A stretch of DNA of 17,386 nt from Myxococcales bacterium. GTDB taxonomy: Bacteria > Myxococcota > Myxococcia > Myxococcales > Myxococcaceae. Under the pieces are notes generated by a model, which ran no database searches, was not told the origin of the DNA, and worked only from the letters and a program-made list of their open reading frames with translations. Below, in pieces: positions 7,189 to 15,775 of the stretch. Position 1 is the stretch's first letter; every line of letters starts with the position of its first letter. Position numbers and translations under genes: made by a program. Location: positions 1 to 17,386 of the forward strand of contig PMBV01000453.1 in the NCBI GenBank assembly GCA_003153055.1, written 5' to 3'.

Positions 7189-9444
7189 TCAGAATGCCCC
7201 GCCTTTCGAGCTCGATGGGAGCGACGTCGGGTACGCCCGCCGGAGAAGCTCCTCGGTATCGAGCCCACTCGCCTTCGCCCACTCCACGTCGAGGCCCAGC
7301 CCATGCCCTCGGCCACGGCCCTCGAACACCACCGCCGAGCCCTCGCGGCGCACACCCGTGGGGCAGCTCGGCAACTTCAACGGCCCCCGGAGCGCCTCGC
7401 AGCCCGACGACGCACCCTCCTCCCACAAGGCCTCGTCCCGCTCCCGGAGCCGGCGCACGAAGACCTGCCCGTCTCTCACCTCGAGGGCCGAGAAGGGCCC
7501 TTGGAGCACGCGCTCGACGGTCTCGAGTGGCCGCTCCTCGCGCCACGGCTCTTCGCCGCCACGGGAGAAGAGGAGCCACTCCGTCACCTCGAGCGGCCGC
7601 GCCAGCACAGCTCGGTCACCGGGCCGAGGCGCGATGGTCCCCAGGAAGACCTGGCAGTGCGTGGTGTCGCAGACCGGCCGTCCAACGTGCCGGGAGTTCT
7701 GCCCGTTCGCGTCGACCACCTTCAGCAACGCCGCCCGTGCCGCACCCTCGATGAGCGAATCCTCGGCGCTCACCACCCCGGCTGCGTAGAGCGCCCGGCT
7801 GGTCTCGAAAATGAACGCCGAGCCCTGGCGAGCCCTCCGAGTCTTCTCAGGGAGCGGCGCGCCCTCGGAGCCCCTGAGCGGAGGCGGAGGCGAGTACGTG
7901 AACACGCCGGCGTAGTCGCGGCCCTCGGCCATGCGCACCCCGGGGAACTTCACCCTGAACGGGCCGAGGAGACACAGGAGCCTCCCCCGCGCGGCCTCGT
8001 GCTGAAGCCCAAAGCCGCTGGCCGGAACCGACTGCGGAGTCGTCTCGGCTCCGTTGCCCACCAGCACGAAGGCCGCACCCCCGCACCGCGCCTCGACCAG
8101 CGCCGGGTCGAGGAGCCCGAACACCTGAACCTTCGCGGTGCCTTGCCCTCCGAGGCGTGACGCCCGCTCGACGGTCTGGCCGAGCTCCTGCGCGAAGGCG
8201 CGAGGCATGCGACCGCTCTTCACCATCACCACCACCAGCGTGTCGCTCACCGCGACAATCCACCCGTACCTGGGGTGTGACTCGGCGTCACGCACCGTGC
8301 CCGTCTTCAACGCCAGCCCTTCGAGCCGCGGTGAAACCTCGAGCCCCGACAGCGTGCCATCGCGAGGGTTGTCGCGCATCATCGCCAACACATCGGGCCG
8401 AGCGGCGGCGAGCACCCGGTAGGCGCGGGCGAGGCCGAGCGGAGAGATGCTCAGGGTCGACCGCAACCCAATGGCCTCGGCCATGTCGGTCGGCGCGCGG
8501 CCCAGCCCCGCTTGAGCGACCACGGGACCCCACGCGCCCAGGCTCGCGACCTCCGGCATCCTGGCGGCCCAGTCGAGGAAATACCCATTGCACGAGCGGC
8601 TCAGCGCCTTGCCCACGGCGAGCGTCGGCGGCAGGCCCTCGCCACACATCCACTCGGCGGTGCCGCGTCGTGGGAGCGTCGGCGGCGTGCCCGTGGCCCC
8701 GGCCACCACGAAGGGCTTGAGGGTGGAGCCGTAGGGGAGCGGCGCCTCCACGTCGCCCTGGCTCGACAGCACCTCACCCGACACTCGGTGGAGAATGACG
8801 GTGGCGTCGACGCCGATGTCTCCGTGCACGACCGCGATGGACTGGGGCTGGAGCGGCTCCCAGCGCGTCCCGTCGGCGCAGCGCTTGAGCGGCACCACCA
8901 GCGCGTGGGGCAGCTCCGAGTCGGCGGTGAGCCCTTCGACCAGGAGCCGGGCCAGAGCGCGCCGGCCGTCCTTCGAGTCGATGGCGGCGCCCTGTCGAGA
9001 CAACTCCTTCACCGCCCAGCTCAGCCCGCCGTACTCATTCTCGGTCCACGCAGCGAGCTCGCCGCTCACGCCGAGCGCGAAGGCCTCGTGAAAGAGCCGG
9101 TCCTCCGACGCCTGGGGACACGCCGCGAAGAGGAACTGGTGCGCTAGCTCGTGGCGCAGGGCGACCACCTCTCGGTCGCTCAGGACAAAGGGCCGCGCCT
9201 GCCGGAGCCACACCTCGCCAGGCCTGCTGGCCCCGCCGTGCCCACCGGGGAGTTCGCCCTTGCGAACGGCGATGGGCCCAGCCATCGACCGGGCGTGCAC
9301 CCGGCTAATGCGAAAGAACATCGCCTCGTAGCGCTCCCACGCCAGCGACGCCTCCGCCCTCACCTGCCCCTGCGGCTCCAGCTCGCCCGACGTCACCATC
9401 GGTGGCGTGGCCCCCGCCAACAGCGCGAGGAGTCTCCAGAACAT
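7189..9444 (-). CDS. yfaQ: YfaQ/DUF2300-like wall enzyme: HExxH region, PBP transpeptidase core, SpoIID-like C-terminus
   Basis: A 751-residue protein, last gene of the macroglobulin operon; its ATG shares one base with the yfaS stop (TGATG). The N-terminus has a short hydrophobic stretch (MFWRLLALLAGA), possibly a weak export signal. HELAH at 98-102 with FHEAFALGVSGE at 118-129 resembles a gluzincin zinc site. A penicillin-binding transpeptidase core follows: STLK (nucleophile S240, K243), SCN (S284-N286) and KTG (380-382), in the order and spacing of that family. Residues about 541-740 look like SpoIID, a peptidoglycan-cleaving family: SAED with possible catalytic E561, CDTTHCQVF (592-600) and GRGRGHGLG (709-717). 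DUF2300/YfaQ is assigned from context and this pattern. It probably acts on peptidoglycan in the periplasm next to YfaS. The transpeptidase motifs are firm, SpoIID likely, and the zinc site is the least certain. Confidence 0.85.
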   Translation of the reverse strand: MFWRLLALLAGATPPMVTSGELEPQGQVRAEASLAWERYEAMFFRISRVHARSMAGPIAVRKGELPGGHGGASRPGEVWLRQARPFVLSDREVVALRHELAHQFLFAACPQASEDRLFHEAFALGVSGELAAWTENEYGGLSWAVKELSRQGAAIDSKDGRRALARLLVEGLTADSELPHALVVPLKRCADGTRWEPLQPQSIAVVHGDIGVDATVILHRVSGEVLSSQGDVEAPLPYGSTLKPFVVAGATGTPPTLPRRGTAEWMCGEGLPPTLAVGKALSRSCNGYFLDWAARMPEVASLGAWGPVVAQAGLGRAPTDMAEAIGLRSTLSISPLGLARAYRVLAAARPDVLAMMRDNPRDGTLSGLEVSPRLEGLALKTGTVRDAESHPRYGWIVAVSDTLVVVMVKSGRMPRAFAQELGQTVERASRLGGQGTAKVQVFGLLDPALVEARCGGAAFVLVGNGAETTPQSVPASGFGLQHEAARGRLLCLLGPFRVKFPGVRMAEGRDYAGVFTYSPPPPLRGSEGAPLPEKTRRARQGSAFIFETSRALYAAGVVSAEDSLIEGAARAALLKVVDANGQNSRHVGRPVCDTTHCQVFLGTIAPRPGDRAVLARPLEVTEWLLFSRGGEEPWREERPLETVERVLQGPFSALEVRDGQVFVRRLRERDEALWEEGASSGCEALRGPLKLPSCPTGVRREGSAVVFEGRGRGHGLGLDVEWAKASGLDTEELLRRAYPTSLPSSSKGGAF

Positions 9445-12400
9445 CACCGACCCGCGCCCGAGGGCCGCACCGACAGGGTCGCCGGAGCCGTCCTGGCGAA
9501 GAGGTCCGCCGCGTACATGTCCTCCACCCGCGCGGGCGGCGCGGAGAAGGTGCCGGCGAACTGCGCCCGGAGCACGTAGCCGATGACCCGAGGGCTGTCG
9601 CTCCACCAGGCCGGCTCCTCGAACAGCCACGTCACCCGCTGCGGCGAGAGCACTCGGCGCCGCAGGTTCTCATGCGTCAAGGGCAAGCTGAGCGGAGCGC
9701 CCCGGTAGGCCTTGTCCTCCTGCAGGGCAGTGAAGCCTGCCGGCACGGCGTCCTCGATGACGTAGTACGCCGACTGGTGCCACCACTTGGAGCGGTCGGC
9801 GGTGTGGGCGCTCACCTCGAGCTCCACGTAGACGTCTTCACCCTGCACCACCGAATCACCTCGGGCCAGCTCGACCCGCTGGTCGCCACGGAGCGCGAAG
9901 TAGCGGCGGCCGAGCGACATGCCGTTGGCCTTGGGTTCCACCTCGGCGAGCGGGGTACGCACTCTGACGCGCCAGGTGGTCGCCGCGTCGGTGTCGCCCA
10001 CCTTCACCTCCCGAACCTCGCTGGGGATGGAGGCCACGAAGGCCCCGGCCGAGGGCTCGAGACGTGCCCCGCCGGCCTCCAGCGAAGGAGGCGCGCTCTT
10101 CTTGAAGTCCTTGAGCTCGCGCTCGAGGAGCCACTGGCTGTGGAGGAGCGCGGTGCTGCGGTCAAAGGTAGACAGGCCAGGCTCGTTGAGCAGCTCGAGG
10201 GCACGGGCCCGGGCCTTGGCCTCGTCGAGCCCCTCGGCCTTGCTCCCCGCGTGACCCAGCACGGCGGTGTAGCCGACGCGCCTCAGCGGGTACCGCCAGG
10301 CCCACTCGCTCCCCTGCCAGACTGCCGGGGCGAAGGAGGCCGCGCTGGCCTGGACGGCGAGCTCCTGCAGGCGCCCCTTCACGTCGGGCTCCTGGTCGAC
10401 GCCCGCCTCCTCGGCTGCCAGCACCGCGACGGCAAAGCCATACACATCGATGCCAGCGTTGCCGGCCAGTAGGTTGCGTACGTTGGCCGCCTGCTTCTTG
10501 CCCTGGAGCTTCGACAACACATACACCCGCTGGGCCGCGAGCGGCATGGGCAGCTCCTGCTTCTCGAGCCAGGCCGCGGCCTCGACGACGCGAGGGTCGT
10601 CCTTCGACAACAGCCCGGCCTCGATGGACCACGCGAGCCCGTCGAGGGCGACGAGTGTCATCGGCGCCGAGGGCTCGCTGTAGCCGCTGTACCAGGCAAA
10701 ACCCCCACCCTTCACCGCCGCCTGGAGGATGCGCTGGGTGCCCTGCACCGCCCGACTCCGCGCCTCGGCCATCAGCACCTGGGCGTCGGGCTCGAGGCGA
10801 GTCAAGGCGTTGGCCTTCTCCAGCGTGCGGTACACCGCCAAGTTGGGCACCGTGGTGGACACTAGCTGCTCCACGCAGCCGTAGGGGTACGCGAGCAGCT
10901 CGCGGAGGTTCTCCATCGCCGCGCCGAGCAGCGAAGGCGTCACGCTGAGCCGCGAGGACACCACCGTCGCGCCCTTGGGGAGCTCGAGGGTGAGCGAGCC
11001 GCTGCCCCGTCGAGACACGGTCACCGTCTCCTCCACCGCCGCGGGCGCCACGTCGAAGCGCCGCGTGTCGCGCAGAGGCTCGCCGATGCCGGTGCCACTC
11101 ACCGTCACCAGCGCTTCACCCGGCGCGCCAGCCTTCAAGGTGATGGGCACGAGCTGCTCGTCTTTGGCCTTGAGCCCCAGCGCCTGGGAGGCCTCGCCGG
11201 CGACCAGCGCGCCACCGAGCGACACCTTCACCTCGAGCGTGCCCTCGCGCTTGGCCTTGGCGCCCAGCGAGGCTCGCACCGAGCCCTGCGCGACGTCTCC
11301 CTGGCGGAGGAACTGCGGCAAGCTGGTGGCGACGTTCAGCACCCCGCGGGTGGCGAATTCGGCGGTGCTCTCACCGAAGCGCCCGGCGGCATCGGCGGCG
11401 ACAGCGGTCACGGTCCACAGCGTCTGGTTCGACGGCAGCTTGAAGGTGACCCGGGCGCGCCCGTCGCGGTCCGTCATCACCGAAGGGTTCCAGTAGGCGG
11501 TGTCTTGTTCGCGCTGAGGCTTCTGAGGCGGCTTCACCGCGGCGAAGGCCTGGTGGGGCAACTGGCCCAGGAGGCGCGCCAGCCGGTCGCCGTAACCCAG
11601 CCCCTGGAACTCGGAGGAGCTGAACGTGGTGACGTTGTTCCGCCCCACTGGGTAGAAGAAGTCGAGGATGCCGGGCCGGAACTCGGCCTGCAGGGCGTAG
11701 ATGGCCTTGTCCACCACGTCGACCGAGACCTCCGAAGCGACACCGTTGCCCAGTGCATCGGTGACGCGGAGATCCACCGTCTGCTCGGTGAGAGGCGCCG
11801 CCTCCTCGCGTTGGGGCGTGACGGTGACGAGCAACACCCGCTCCCTCGGCACGATGCGGAAGGGCACGGTGCGCTCTTCCCAGCGGCCCGACGAGGTGGG
11901 GTACGCCACCGAGGCATACACCGCGCTGCCGAAGCGCTTCTCCACGTCGAAGCGGTGCACCAGCGAGGTGCCCTTCACCTGAATGAGCTGGGTCGAGAAG
12001 AGGCCCGAGCCGGTGAGCGTCACCCACAGCGAGCCTTCGTTCTTCTCCCGTGCGCCCCAGCCCTCGGGCAACAGGCCGACGAGCTCGGCGGTGTGCCCGG
12101 GCTCGACGACTTGGTCGGCGCTCTCCAGCACCATCGAGGGCACCCGCACCACGGCCTCGCCGCCCGCGCCGATGACGAGCGTGGAGTCGGTGCCGGACCA
12201 ACTGACCCCCTTGCGCGACTGGAGCGTGAGCTGGGCCTCGAGCACCCCGGGGCCGGGCGCCTTCACCTCGGCGCGGAAGACGCCAGTCTCATCGGTGGTG
12301 AGGTCCTGCTCGAGGACCGAGTCCGACCCGCCCGACGGGGTGAGGAGCCGCACCGACAATTTGCCCGACGTCTTGCCGTAGGGCTTTCCCGAGAGCGTGG

Positions 12401-14159
12401 TGGCCCGCACCGCGAAGGTGGCCGTGTCGCCGGGCCTGACGAGCTTCTGCTTGGCTTTGACCGCCGCGAGGAGATCCGTGTCGGAGAGGAAGAAGGTCTG
12501 GGCACCATTGGCGAAGGTGCCCTGGTCATCTCTCGCGCGAATGGACAGCGTGTACCGCCACGGCTTCACCAGGTCGGCCTCGGTGACGGCCGGCACCTGC
12601 ACCTTCACCTCGGCCTCGCCCTGCGCGTCGAGCTTGGGCGCGCTGGCCCAGGCGTCATCGGTCGACTGGGCGCCGCGAGCCTGCACCGACGAGTAGAGCC
12701 GTTGAGGCACTGAGAGCTCGCCCTCGGTGGTCGACGCCGAGCCGTACGTCACCTGGCTGCCCTTGCCTCCTCGGCCCGAGTCGTCGACCCAGGTCGGCGC
12801 GTCGAGCTGCGAGCGGTAGAGAAACACCTCGTAGCCGGTGTCCTTCGGGGTGCCGCCGGCATAGCGGCGGGCCCGCACCTTGAGGGAGAGCTCCTGCCCC
12901 GGAGTCACGGTCTCATCGGCCGACAACAGCTCGAGGTAGAAGGTGGGCTTGACGTACTCCTGCACTCGCGTCTCGGCCTGGTACGACTGGGCATCGAGGC
13001 GGGCGCTCACCCGCACCACCACGGTGCCAAGCTCGGCCGGCACCGCGCACTCGCCCGAGAAGGTGCCGAGCTCGCCAACAGTGGCCCGGGTGGTGACGGT
13101 TCGGCCCTCGTCGGGGGTGAGCTTCACCTCCACGGTGGGGTTCCGCGGCCGCAGGAGGCGAGCGAGGAAGCCATCAGGCTGGCGCACCACGCCCCTGAAG
13201 CGCACCACGTCGCCGGGCCGGTAGATGGGTCTATCGGTGTAAATGAAGACATCGGGGCTGATGGCCAGGGTGGAATAGAAGTCGGTGTCGACGACGGCGG
13301 TGTCCTGCGCCGCGGTGACGGTGACGACGACTCGGGGCTCCTTGACCTCGAGCCGCGCCTCGCCCTTCTCGTCGGTCTTGGCGCTCTTCGTGGCACCGCT
13401 GGGCAGGTGCACCACCACCTCGGCTCCGGGCTGCGGCGCCAGCGCGCGATTCGCCACCCGCACCAGCACCTCGCCGTCGGTCTGCTTCACCTGGGCGGTG
13501 AGGTCGCTCACCACCAGCACCACCTGGCCCTCAATCACCCCTTGCACCAGCTGGAGCACGTAGAGGCCGGCGGGCAAGGGCGCGAGAGACAGGCGCCGTT
13601 CCTGGTACCCGCTCTCACCACCACCCGCGGCCCAGCCAGAGTCCTCGAAGCCGGGCACGGTGAAGTCACGGTTGGCGCCTCCGAGGTCGAGGTTCAGGTA
13701 CTCGGTGCGCACGAGAGACAGGCCGTCGGGAATGCCAATCAGCCGTTCGGGGCCCTCGTCGAGCCGGGAGAGGGCGACGGTGGGCACGGGCTCGCGGGCG
13801 GGCAACTCGGGGGCGAGCGCTTGGCGGAAGTCGGGGGCCAGCGCTTGGAGCAGCAGCTCGCCCGGGCTCTTGAGGCCGTTGAGGCCGCGGGCGAGCGCCC
13901 GACCGGGGTTGGCCGTGGTGGAGGGTGGCTCGTAGGCGCGCCGGAGGTTGAACTGACGGGTGATGAAGGCCGAGAGGTCCAGCGGCTTGAGGATGCGGAG
14001 CTCCACCGGAGTCTTCTCGGCGAAGGCGAGGTCGACCACCGGCGACTCGTGGGTGCCATAGGCCCGCGGCACGGTGAGGTAGACAGGCTTGGCCAGCGCT
14101 GGCGCGGCGGCACCGAGGGCGAGGGCCAACCAGACGAAAGACGAGCGAGGCGTGCTCAC
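9444..14159 (-). CDS. yfaS: Bacterial alpha-2-macroglobulin, YfaS/MagD type, with thioester motif
   Basis: A 1571-residue exported macroglobulin. Such proteins trap or sense foreign proteases in the periplasm by changing shape after bait cleavage. The GTG start at 14159 overlaps the upstream stop as GTGA and has GGAGGG eight bases before it. A Sec signal peptide ends near AAAPALA with no lipobox Cys, so it is not a lipoprotein. YTDRPIYRPGD (307-317) is the MG2 signature. FRPGILDFFYPVGRNNVTTF precedes the LPSNQTLWTVTAVAAD block (from 908) of the A2M domain. YPYGCVEQ carries the thioester at C1095-Q1098, followed by the helical thioester domain (GGGFAWYSG) and a C-terminal GYVLRAQFAGTFSAPPARVE plus DMYAADLFART. 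It lies between DUF2138 and YfaQ genes, which marks the YfaS lineage rather than the lipoprotein/PBP1C lineage. I recall E. coli YfaS and P. aeruginosa MagD lacking CxEQ, so its presence here is notable. The bait region cannot be placed by eye. Confidence 0.95.
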   Translation of the reverse strand: MSTPRSSFVWLALALGAAAPALAKPVYLTVPRAYGTHESPVVDLAFAEKTPVELRILKPLDLSAFITRQFNLRRAYEPPSTTANPGRALARGLNGLKSPGELLLQALAPDFRQALAPELPAREPVPTVALSRLDEGPERLIGIPDGLSLVRTEYLNLDLGGANRDFTVPGFEDSGWAAGGGESGYQERRLSLAPLPAGLYVLQLVQGVIEGQVVLVVSDLTAQVKQTDGEVLVRVANRALAPQPGAEVVVHLPSGATKSAKTDEKGEARLEVKEPRVVVTVTAAQDTAVVDTDFYSTLAISPDVFIYTDRPIYRPGDVVRFRGVVRQPDGFLARLLRPRNPTVEVKLTPDEGRTVTTRATVGELGTFSGECAVPAELGTVVVRVSARLDAQSYQAETRVQEYVKPTFYLELLSADETVTPGQELSLKVRARRYAGGTPKDTGYEVFLYRSQLDAPTWVDDSGRGGKGSQVTYGSASTTEGELSVPQRLYSSVQARGAQSTDDAWASAPKLDAQGEAEVKVQVPAVTEADLVKPWRYTLSIRARDDQGTFANGAQTFFLSDTDLLAAVKAKQKLVRPGDTATFAVRATTLSGKPYGKTSGKLSVRLLTPSGGSDSVLEQDLTTDETGVFRAEVKAPGPGVLEAQLTLQSRKGVSWSGTDSTLVIGAGGEAVVRVPSMVLESADQVVEPGHTAELVGLLPEGWGAREKNEGSLWVTLTGSGLFSTQLIQVKGTSLVHRFDVEKRFGSAVYASVAYPTSSGRWEERTVPFRIVPRERVLLVTVTPQREEAAPLTEQTVDLRVTDALGNGVASEVSVDVVDKAIYALQAEFRPGILDFFYPVGRNNVTTFSSSEFQGLGYGDRLARLLGQLPHQAFAAVKPPQKPQREQDTAYWNPSVMTDRDGRARVTFKLPSNQTLWTVTAVAADAAGRFGESTAEFATRGVLNVATSLPQFLRQGDVAQGSVRASLGAKAKREGTLEVKVSLGGALVAGEASQALGLKAKDEQLVPITLKAGAPGEALVTVSGTGIGEPLRDTRRFDVAPAAVEETVTVSRRGSGSLTLELPKGATVVSSRLSVTPSLLGAAMENLRELLAYPYGCVEQLVSTTVPNLAVYRTLEKANALTRLEPDAQVLMAEARSRAVQGTQRILQAAVKGGGFAWYSGYSEPSAPMTLVALDGLAWSIEAGLLSKDDPRVVEAAAWLEKQELPMPLAAQRVYVLSKLQGKKQAANVRNLLAGNAGIDVYGFAVAVLAAEEAGVDQEPDVKGRLQELAVQASAASFAPAVWQGSEWAWRYPLRRVGYTAVLGHAGSKAEGLDEAKARARALELLNEPGLSTFDRSTALLHSQWLLERELKDFKKSAPPSLEAGGARLEPSAGAFVASIPSEVREVKVGDTDAATTWRVRVRTPLAEVEPKANGMSLGRRYFALRGDQRVELARGDSVVQGEDVYVELEVSAHTADRSKWWHQSAYYVIEDAVPAGFTALQEDKAYRGAPLSLPLTHENLRRRVLSPQRVTWLFEEPAWWSDSPRVIGYVLRAQFAGTFSAPPARVEDMYAADLFARTAPATLSVRPSGAGR

Positions 14160-15775
14160 GAGCGAAACCCTCCAGGAACGAGCTGACCCTTGTCGTCGAC
14201 CACTGCGTGCCAATGGAGGAAGGGCAGAGCCTCCAGTTGTTTCTTCGCCGCCTCGATTTCTGGCGGCGTCACCTTCGCCGAGCGCGTCGAGCCATCAGAG
14301 GCGAAGCCGTCGAGGAGGAGCCGTGAGAGCAGCCCACCCAGGTCGACATTCACTCCGAGCGAGCTGGGGACCTTGAGGCCCTTGGCCACCGCTGGGGCCG
14401 CCGAGAGCACGCTGGGTGAGCCGCCCGAGCAGCTGGCTTCCATGGCCTTGAGCAGAGAGGCGCTCGAGGCGAGCACCAAGTGCCCGCAGAGGCGCCTATG
14501 GAGGAGTGGGTGGGCCTTGGAGAGCATGGAGTCGAGGAACGGCTCGTCCTCGAGGCGGCTCCAAATGACGGCCACCTCGCTGGTGAGCTCGGCGTCGCCC
14601 CGGGGGTTCCAGAGCACCGCCAGTTGGCGCGGCACGGGCGTGCCCTTCACGGGCTCCCCGGCGAGCTGGGCCTTCAGGAGCGAGGCTTCGAGCGTGGCCG
14701 GCAGCGCGAGGGCGAAGGAGAAGAAGACGGTGGTGGGCTCGGGCACGAGCTTCAGCATCGACTCATCGAGCGCGGCGGCGGCGAGGCGCCCGGGCTTGTG
14801 CAGCTCACCGACGATGCCCTTGGGGGTGAAGGCTGTGCCCTCGAGCCCGAGGGCGAGCCGGGCCTCAGCGCCGAGACCGAGGATGCTTGCCAGGCTCTGG
14901 AGGGCGCGGCCGTTCTGGTTGAGGGCGACGCCGAGCTCGACGGCGTTGCCTTGGGGCTTGAGCTCGATGGGGTCGAGGCAGAGCCCGAGGAGCACCGCGT
15001 GGGGGCGCATGGACAGCACCAAGCGCTTGCCAGCCCGGGCGACGAAGAGCGATTGGTCGCCCAGCACCAGCCGGTGAATGGTGTCGAGGCCGGCCGCCGC
15101 GCCGCGGGCGCCTCCGTCGGGGAGCGCCTCGCCGCTCGCTCCCGAGCCGACGTCACAGCCCTGAGGAGAGAAGCCGCCCTGCCCCGCGGCGGCCACCAGC
15201 GTGCCGAGGGCGGCGAGCGCTCCGTCGGAGGCCTCGGGCACCACCACCACGGGGACATGGGCGCTGCGCTCTCCGGTGAGCCACAGCACCCGGTAGGGGT
15301 CAGCGAGGAGCGCGTCGGAGAATAGGTCCACCACGAGCCCACTGAAGCGAGCCTTGATGTCCTGCCCGCGCGTGCCGAAGAAGACGGCCCACGGCCCGAG
15401 GAACCCGCGCCCCACCGGCTGCTGGGTCGTCTCACGCACCCACTGGTTGTCTTTGACGGCCTGGTGCACGGTCTTGGGCTGGAGGACGTCGACCCAGAAC
15501 GCCGGCTGGTACACGCTGCTCGGTGCGGGGAGCTCGACGATGGCTGTTTGAACCGGAACGCCAGACACGGTGCTGCCCTCGGCGGAGGCCGCTTGGGTGG
15601 GCTCGGAGGAGATGGCGGCACGGGGGCCCTCGGAGGAACTGGAGGGAGCTCGGGCCAGCTTCAGCGCACCCACGCCCGCGGCGACGAGGACCAGCCCAGC
15701 CACGACGGCGAGGAGGAGCTTGGGAGGTCCACCGGGGCCTTTGGCTGGAGTTGGGTTTGGGGGTTGGGTCGTCAT
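14156..15775 (-). CDS. yfaA: DUF2138 (YfaA-like) membrane-anchored protein of the macroglobulin operon
   Basis: A 539-residue protein with a Pro-rich cytoplasmic start and one membrane segment (about 20-40, LLLAVVAGLVLVAAGVGALK), so most of it should face the periplasm. A Ser/Ala/Pro linker (about 45-85) precedes a large domain with no known catalytic motif. Family-like features include DPYRVLWLTGE, LFVARAGKRLVLSM and a closing LPFLHWHAVVDDKGQLVP, which resemble my memory of E. coli YfaA. In Pseudomonas the corresponding operon products are reported to form a complex with the macroglobulin, so a scaffold role is likely. The ATG at 15775 overlaps the YfaT stop as ATGA and follows AAGGAG (15789-15784). 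Its stop overlaps the yfaS GTG. Family assignment is good but rests partly on operon context. Confidence 0.8.
   Translation of the reverse strand: MTTQPPNPTPAKGPGGPPKLLLAVVAGLVLVAAGVGALKLARAPSSSSEGPRAAISSEPTQAASAEGSTVSGVPVQTAIVELPAPSSVYQPAFWVDVLQPKTVHQAVKDNQWVRETTQQPVGRGFLGPWAVFFGTRGQDIKARFSGLVVDLFSDALLADPYRVLWLTGERSAHVPVVVVPEASDGALAALGTLVAAAGQGGFSPQGCDVGSGASGEALPDGGARGAAAGLDTIHRLVLGDQSLFVARAGKRLVLSMRPHAVLLGLCLDPIELKPQGNAVELGVALNQNGRALQSLASILGLGAEARLALGLEGTAFTPKGIVGELHKPGRLAAAALDESMLKLVPEPTTVFFSFALALPATLEASLLKAQLAGEPVKGTPVPRQLAVLWNPRGDAELTSEVAVIWSRLEDEPFLDSMLSKAHPLLHRRLCGHLVLASSASLLKAMEASCSGGSPSVLSAAPAVAKGLKVPSSLGVNVDLGGLLSRLLLDGFASDGSTRSAKVTPPEIEAAKKQLEALPFLHWHAVVDDKGQLVPGGFRS
14168..14173 (-). 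promoter_or_regulatory. Ribosome-binding site fixing the yfaS GTG start
   Basis: GGAGGG on the minus strand, eight bases before the GTG at 14159. It lies inside the last codons of the DUF2138 gene and, with the GTGA overlap, decides for this start over an ATG 18 codons upstream. Confidence 0.8.

Noticed and set aside
11505..12713. Long plus-strand open frame opposite yfaS
   Set aside because: It lies wholly antisense to a well-supported macroglobulin and shows no domain; such frames are expected at high GC.
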